Source of the DNA: Pseudomonadota bacterium
GTDB taxonomy: Bacteria > Pseudomonadota > Gammaproteobacteria > Xanthomonadales > Xanthomonadaceae
Length of the DNA: 36,183 bases
Reading direction: 5' to 3'
NCBI GenBank assembly: GCA_023461075.1
Contig: JAEWNY010000083.1
Span: forward strand, 1 to 36,183
Shown here: positions 32,383-36,183 of the stretch, piece by piece
Layout of the letters: every line of letters starts with the position of its first letter
Numbering within the stretch: position 1 is the first letter of the stretch
The notes under the pieces: model-generated
Told to the model about the DNA's origin: nothing
Databases searched by the model: none
The model's input: the letters and a program-made list of their open reading frames with translations, nothing else
Made by a program: the position numbers and the translations under genes

Positions 32383-33291
32383 GTGCCGCAGGCCGAAGCA
32401 CCCGAAGACGCCACCGCGCCGACCTTGCCGGCGCTCATCGCCTTGCGCCAAGCGGTGCAGGGACGACAACCGGCGCGGCGTGGACGGCACGGCAGCAGTG
32501 GCATCGCGCTGTCGCCGCTGCGCAGCCGTGGCATGGAATACGCGGAATCGCGCGAGTACGTGGCCGGCGATGACGCGCGCCACATCGATTGGCGACTCAG
32601 CGCGCGCAGTGGGCGCACGCATACCAAGTTGTTCCAGGCCGAACGCGACCGGCTCACCCTGATCGTCGCCGACACCGCGCCGGCCCTCTATTTCGGCACC
32701 CGGGTGCGTTTCAAATCGGTGCAGGCCGCGCGTGCAGGCGCCGTCGCCGCCTGGGCGGCGTTGCGCGATGGCGATCGCATCGCCGCGTTGCGCGGCAGTC
32801 AGCGCGAGGCGCCGATCGCCCCGGCCGGCGGCATGAAGGCTGCGATGCGCGTGCTCGAAGCGTTGCGGCGCTGGTATGCGGAGCCGCCCACGGAGGACGC
32901 CGGTTTGCCGTTGGCGCTGGATCACGCGGCCCGCGTGCTGCGCCCGGGTTCGCGCCTGGTGGTGCTGGCCGAGCCGGCCAGTGCCATGGCGGTGGCGGTA
33001 TCGCGCTGGGCCGCTCTGGCACGCCACAACGAAGTGATCGTGTTGCTGCTGACCGATGCCTTCGAGCAGCAGCCGCCGAAGGCAAGATTGCCCTTCATTG
33101 GAAGCGCGGCGCGGATCCGCCTTGACCTCACCGGCAAGGCACAGCGTGCGCAATGGCGGAAGGATTTCGAATCTCCATTGCGCGATGCCATGGCGATGCT
33201 GGAAGCCCGCGGCATCCGCGCGATCGAACTGCCCGCCGACGTCGACAGCGCGTCCTGGTTGCCGGCCCCGCGCCGCCGCGAGGTGGCGTGA
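32383..33291 (+). CDS. DUF58 domain protein
   Basis: A 302-residue DUF58 protein, the usual second gene of MoxR loci; function unknown. The domain signature is GMEYAESREYVAGDDARHIDW (about 49-69; D and W are the family core), followed by RLSARSGRTHTKLFQAERD. The rest has a VWA-like alternation of strands and helices (LIVADTAPALYFG, GSRLVVLAEPASAMAV, NEVIVLLLTDAFEQ). Unlike many DUF58 proteins it has no N-terminal membrane segments. I set GTG 32383 as start, 10 nt after the moxR stop. A longer frame from 32323 would overlap moxR. The stop overlaps the next gene (TGATG). Confidence 0.88.
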   Translation: MPQAEAPEDATAPTLPALIALRQAVQGRQPARRGRHGSSGIALSPLRSRGMEYAESREYVAGDDARHIDWRLSARSGRTHTKLFQAERDRLTLIVADTAPALYFGTRVRFKSVQAARAGAVAAWAALRDGDRIAALRGSQREAPIAPAGGMKAAMRVLEALRRWYAEPPTEDAGLPLALDHAARVLRPGSRLVVLAEPASAMAVAVSRWAALARHNEVIVLLLTDAFEQQPPKARLPFIGSAARIRLDLTGKAQRAQWRKDFESPLRDAMAMLEARGIRAIELPADVDSASWLPAPRRREVA

Positions 33292-33749
33292 TGCAGCCCG
33301 AGCCCGACATCGTCCTGCGCGACATCCATCGTGTGCCGGCACCGCCGATGTGGCCGCCCGCGCCGGGTTGGTGGCTGTTGCTCGGCGCGATCATCGTCAT
33401 GGCGAGGGTGGCGTGGGGGTGGTTGCGGTGGCGCCGGCGGCGCCGCGAGGCGATCGCGCGCATGTTCGACGAGGCGATGCGCGATGCCGGCGATGCGCAG
33501 GCGCGGGTGGCGGCGATGTCCTCGTTGCTGAGGCGCGCGGCGCGCCGTCATCGCGAGGATGCGGACGTGCTTGATGGTGATGCGTGGCTACACGCGCTGG
33601 ACGACGGCACGAAGGTGCCGCTGTTCCAGTCCGGCATCGGCCGCCTGATGCTTGAAGGCGCGTATCGCCGTGACATCGATCCACTTGATGTGGATGCACT
33701 GGAAGCCGCGGCGCGTGCGCGCTTCCTCGACTGGATGGGCGTGCGATGA
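33291..33749 (+). CDS. DUF4381 domain membrane protein
   Basis: A 152-residue protein with one membrane segment (about 26-45, PGWWLLLGAIIVMARVAWGW), preceded by a Pro-rich IVLRDIHRVPAPPMWPPAPGW and followed by a very basic stretch RWRRRRREAIARM. This N-terminal pattern is typical of DUF4381, seen in MoxR/VWA operons between DUF58 and the first VWA gene. The helical cytoplasmic remainder has SSLLRRAARRHRED and WLHALDDG. Function is unknown; it may connect the VWA proteins to the membrane. ATG 33291 overlaps DUF58 (TGATG); the stop overlaps the next ATG (ATGA). Confidence 0.88.
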   Translation: MQPEPDIVLRDIHRVPAPPMWPPAPGWWLLLGAIIVMARVAWGWLRWRRRRREAIARMFDEAMRDAGDAQARVAAMSSLLRRAARRHREDADVLDGDAWLHALDDGTKVPLFQSGIGRLMLEGAYRRDIDPLDVDALEAAARARFLDWMGVR

Positions 33750-34765
33750 GTGCCGGGTTCTGGCAATCCTTGCTGGAGCACTTCGCCTGGCCATGGATGC
33801 TCGCTGCCGTCCCACTGCCACTATTGGCCCGATGGTGGCTGCCGCCTGCGCGCGATGCCGGCGCGCCGGCGCTGCGCCTGCCCGATGCCGATGCGCGCCT
33901 GCACGCGGTGCCCGGCATCGGTGGCGCGATCGAGGCGCGCGGATTCCCGTGGCTGCTGTTCATCGCGTGGGTGCTGTTGTGCGTGGCGGCGGCGCGGCCG
34001 CAGGTGCTTGGCCCGGTACAGGCGCCGCCCCAAAGTGGTCGTGACCTGATGCTGGCAGTCGATCTGTCCGGCAGCATGGAAGAAGCCGACATGGAACTGG
34101 GTGGTCGGAACGTCGACCGCCTGACCGCCGCCAAGGCCGTGTTGGCCGACTTCCTTGACCGCCGCGCGAGCGATCGCGTCGGCCTCATCATGTTCGGCCA
34201 GCGTGCCTATGCGGTGGCGCCGCTGACGCTTGATCGCGAGAGCGTGCGCAAGCAATTGCGCGATGCCGAGGTCGGCATGGCCGGGCGAGAAACCGCGATC
34301 GGCGATGCGATCGGCCTTGCGGTCAAGCGCCTGCGTACGCAACCGGCGGAGCATCGCGTGCTGATCCTGCTCACCGATGGCGAAAACACCGCCGGCACCC
34401 TGACCCCGCAAAAGGCCGCCGAGCTCGCGCAGGCCGAGCAGGTACGCATCCATGCCATCGCCTTCGGTGGCGAGGGCGCGGAAATGTCGGTGTTCGGCAT
34501 GCGCATCCCGGTCCCGGGCATGTCGAGCGGCATCGACGAGGAGACCCTGCGCGAGGTCGCTGCCGCCACCGGCGGCCAGTTCTTCCGCGCCCGCGACACC
34601 CAATCGCTGGCCGGCATCTATGCGGAGATCGACCGGCTGGAACCGGTAAAGCGCGAGGGGCGCGCGGTGCGTCCGCGCATCGAACAATATGGGCGCTGGC
34701 TCGCCTACGCCTGCCTGGCCGCATTGCTGGCGCAGGCGTTTGCGTGGCTGCGTAGCCGGCGATGA
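33746..34765 (+). CDS. VWA domain membrane protein (BatA-like)
   Basis: A 339-residue inner-membrane VWA protein. Two N-terminal membrane segments (about 13-30 and 67-83) precede the VWA domain (about 98-300), and a final membrane helix (about 317-333) follows. The metal ion-dependent adhesion site is intact: D106-L-S108-G-S110, a PLTLD threonine and LLTDGEN. This is the BatA type, with the MoxR ATPase as its likely partner. ATG 33746 overlaps DUF4381 and the stop overlaps the next gene (both ATGA). Confidence 0.93.
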   Translation: MSAGFWQSLLEHFAWPWMLAAVPLPLLARWWLPPARDAGAPALRLPDADARLHAVPGIGGAIEARGFPWLLFIAWVLLCVAAARPQVLGPVQAPPQSGRDLMLAVDLSGSMEEADMELGGRNVDRLTAAKAVLADFLDRRASDRVGLIMFGQRAYAVAPLTLDRESVRKQLRDAEVGMAGRETAIGDAIGLAVKRLRTQPAEHRVLILLTDGENTAGTLTPQKAAELAQAEQVRIHAIAFGGEGAEMSVFGMRIPVPGMSSGIDEETLREVAAATGGQFFRARDTQSLAGIYAEIDRLEPVKREGRAVRPRIEQYGRWLAYACLAALLAQAFAWLRSRR

Positions 34766-36183
34766 GCATCGACCCGATGCCATGGCCGATCCATTTCGTC
34801 CGCGAGGAGTGGCTGTGGTTGCTCCTCGCGCTGCCCCTGCTGTGGTGGTGGCAGCGCAGGCGCAGGCCGCGCGAGGATGTCTGGGCGGGCCACATCGACC
34901 CGCATTTGCGCGCGCACGTGCTTGAAGGCGGCGACAGTGGCGGCAAGGCGCGCAACACCTGGGTTTTGCTCTTGGGTGTGCTGTTGGCGACGCTGGCATT
35001 GGCGGGCCCGGCTTGGCGACAACTGCCGCAACCAGCGTGGCAGAACGGACGTGCGCTGGTGGTCGCGATCGACCTGTCGAGTGAGATCGCCGCCACCGAC
35101 ATCCCGCCTTCGCGACTGTTGCAGGCACGCGCCAAGCTGCGGCAACTGCTCAAGCTGAGGCCCGATGGTCAGATCGGCGTCGTCGCCTATGCCGAGGATG
35201 CGTTCGCGGTGACGCCGTTGACCGACGACACCGCCAATGTGGAATTGTTCGTCGATGCGCTGGCGCCGGAGATCATGCCGGTCGACGGTCGCCGGCCGGC
35301 GCGGGCCATCGAATACGCGCAACGCCTGATGCAACAGGGCGGCGCGGGCAGGGGCGACATCGTCCTGTTGAGTGGCGGCGTGGATGGCGAGGCAGTCACC
35401 GCCGCGCGCAAGGCCGCAGCTGCCGGTTACCGGGTGTCGGCGATAGGCCTGGGTACCGCCCAAGGCGGCGAGGCGCGCGGCCGCGATGGCCAGCTGCATC
35501 GCGTGCGGCTGGATGCGGGTTCGCTGCAGGAGTTGGCGGCGGCCGGTGGCGGCGTGGCTGTCGTCCTGACCGCCGATGATGCCGACTTGCGTGCATTGGG
35601 TGTGCTTGATGCGACGGCGGCGGACGATGCCGGAGCGGTGCGTGGCCAGCATGGCCTGGCCTGGCAGGACGAAGGCTACTGGCTGCTGCCGATCCTGATG
35701 CTGCTCGGCTTGTGGGCATTTCGGCGCCAGGCGGGTGTGGCCGCGGTGGTGGCTGTGATGGGTCTCGGTTTGATGATGCCGCGTCCGGGGCTTGCGCAAA
35801 CCCCGCCGCAGCAGGGCGGCTGGTGGCTGCGCGCCGACCAACAGCAGCATCGCGTCCTGCGCGAAGGTGATCGCGCCTATCGCGCCGGAAATTACGCCGC
35901 CGCAGCCGAGGCTTACGCGCAGGTGCCCGGTGTCGAGGCCCGCTACAACGAGGGCAACGCGCTGGCCAAGGCCGGCCGCTATGACGAGGCCATCGCGGCC
36001 TACGACCAAGCCCTGCAGTTGGACCCGGAATTCATTGATGCGATCGAAAACCGCAAGGCGGTAGATGCGGCGCGCAAGCGTCAACCGCCGCAGGGTGGAC
36101 AGCGGCAGCAACAACAACGGCAACAGCAGCAGCAGCAACAGCAGCAACAGCAGCAGCAACAGCAGCAACAGCAGCAGCAACAG
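34762..36183 (+). CDS. VWA and TPR membrane protein (BatB/BatC-like), 3' end missing
   Basis: At least 474 residues; the frame is open to the window edge. Membrane segments lie at about 16-30 and 66-84; a VWA-like domain at about 97-285; membrane helices at about 305-320 and 325-340; then two TPR-like repeats (about 365-430, GDRAYRAGNYAAAAEAY and NALAKAGRYDEAIAAYDQAL); then a polyglutamine tract. The VWA metal site is degenerate: D104-L-S106-S-E108 instead of DxSxS, and LLSGGVDG where LLTDGE is expected. This looks like BatB fused to a BatC-like TPR part. ATG 34762 overlaps the stop of the BatA-like gene (ATGA). Confidence 0.9.
   Translation, partial: MSIDPMPWPIHFVREEWLWLLLALPLLWWWQRRRRPREDVWAGHIDPHLRAHVLEGGDSGGKARNTWVLLLGVLLATLALAGPAWRQLPQPAWQNGRALVVAIDLSSEIAATDIPPSRLLQARAKLRQLLKLRPDGQIGVVAYAEDAFAVTPLTDDTANVELFVDALAPEIMPVDGRRPARAIEYAQRLMQQGGAGRGDIVLLSGGVDGEAVTAARKAAAAGYRVSAIGLGTAQGGEARGRDGQLHRVRLDAGSLQELAAAGGGVAVVLTADDADLRALGVLDATAADDAGAVRGQHGLAWQDEGYWLLPILMLLGLWAFRRQAGVAAVVAVMGLGLMMPRPGLAQTPPQQGGWWLRADQQQHRVLREGDRAYRAGNYAAAAEAYAQVPGVEARYNEGNALAKAGRYDEAIAAYDQALQLDPEFIDAIENRKAVDAARKRQPPQGGQRQQQQRQQQQQQQQQQQQQQQQQQQQQ
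36106..36183 (+). repeat. CAG/CAA trinucleotide repeat (polyGln)
   Basis: In the VWA/TPR frame, 25 of the last 26 codons are CAG or CAA (4 Gln, one CGG Arg at 36118-36120, then 21 Gln up to the edge). CAA interrupts the CAG runs every 2-4 codons, so it is not a pure microsatellite. The repeat continues beyond the window. Confidence 0.95.

Noticed and set aside
34705..36180. A long minus-strand open frame starting with a run of leucines
   Set aside because: The leucine run is the antisense reading of the CAG/CAA repeat. The plus strand carries a clear VWA/TPR protein in the same place.
31341..36183. A novel defence system built on MoxR and VWA proteins
   Set aside because: MoxR-VWA pairs do occur in defence loci, but the full set DUF58-DUF4381-BatA-BatB/TPR is the conserved Bat-type operon and its surroundings are core genes.

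Overview
The window looks like ordinary core chromosome from a high-GC gammaproteobacterium, most likely Xanthomonadaceae/Lysobacteraceae (a Lysobacter, Luteimonas, Thermomonas or Xanthomonas relative). This rests on gene content, order and protein style: 6S RNA next to zapA and ygfA, a TIGR02449 gene overlapping zapA, gmk-rpoZ-spoT, ponA/mrcA divergent from pilMNOPQ, and a MoxR-DUF58-DUF4381-VWA-VWA/TPR cluster after pilQ. The genus cannot be fixed by reading alone. There are no insertion sequences, integrases, CRISPR arrays, phage genes or tRNAs, and nothing that looks recently acquired.

Layout. Positions 1-525 are the tail of an rRNA operon: 23S 3' end, 5S and a strong terminator. Positions 661-3262 are a minus-strand block: a TIGR02449 coiled-coil gene overlapping zapA, then 6S RNA with its own terminator, then ygfA, an EVE-domain gene and rpiA. 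Plus-strand ygfB (UPF0149) and pepP occupy 3361-5248. Positions 5392-12803 are all minus strand: rph, rdgB, a 353-nt gap, hemW, DUF1631, PilZ, pepQ and a small lipoprotein. Positions 12872-22746 are plus strand: yicC, gmk, rpoZ, spoT, ridA, recG, a small Cys-rich protein, a nucleoside hydrolase, a zinc-independent L31 paralogue and gltA. Minus-strand genes at 22814-26066 are an unknown conserved protein and PBP1A. Divergent from PBP1A, 26276-31200 holds the complete pilMNOPQ operon for type IV pilus alignment and secretin. From 31341 to the edge runs a MoxR/VWA operon whose last gene is cut by the window in the middle of a polyglutamine tract.

How genes work together. PilM, N, O, P and Q form the trans-envelope alignment complex and secretin pore of type IV pili. 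The MoxR ATPase, DUF58, DUF4381 and two membrane VWA proteins resemble the Bat (aerotolerance) type systems thought to act as AAA+ chaperone/adaptor complexes. Gmk, RpoZ and SpoT link GMP synthesis, RNA polymerase and (p)ppGpp control. Rph and RdgB handle RNA 3' ends and non-canonical NTPs. PepP and PepQ both hydrolyse Xaa-Pro bonds.

Many neighbouring genes overlap by ATGA, GTGA, TGATG or TAATG, so translational coupling is pervasive. No clear novel defence or mobile system was found. The points most worth a second look are the last VWA protein with a ruined metal site and a CAG/CAA repeat, the coupled PilZ-DUF1631 pair, the zinc-ribbon protein coupled to a nucleoside hydrolase, the unknown 220-residue protein whose ribosome-binding site sits in a hairpin, and the terminator between rpoZ and spoT.
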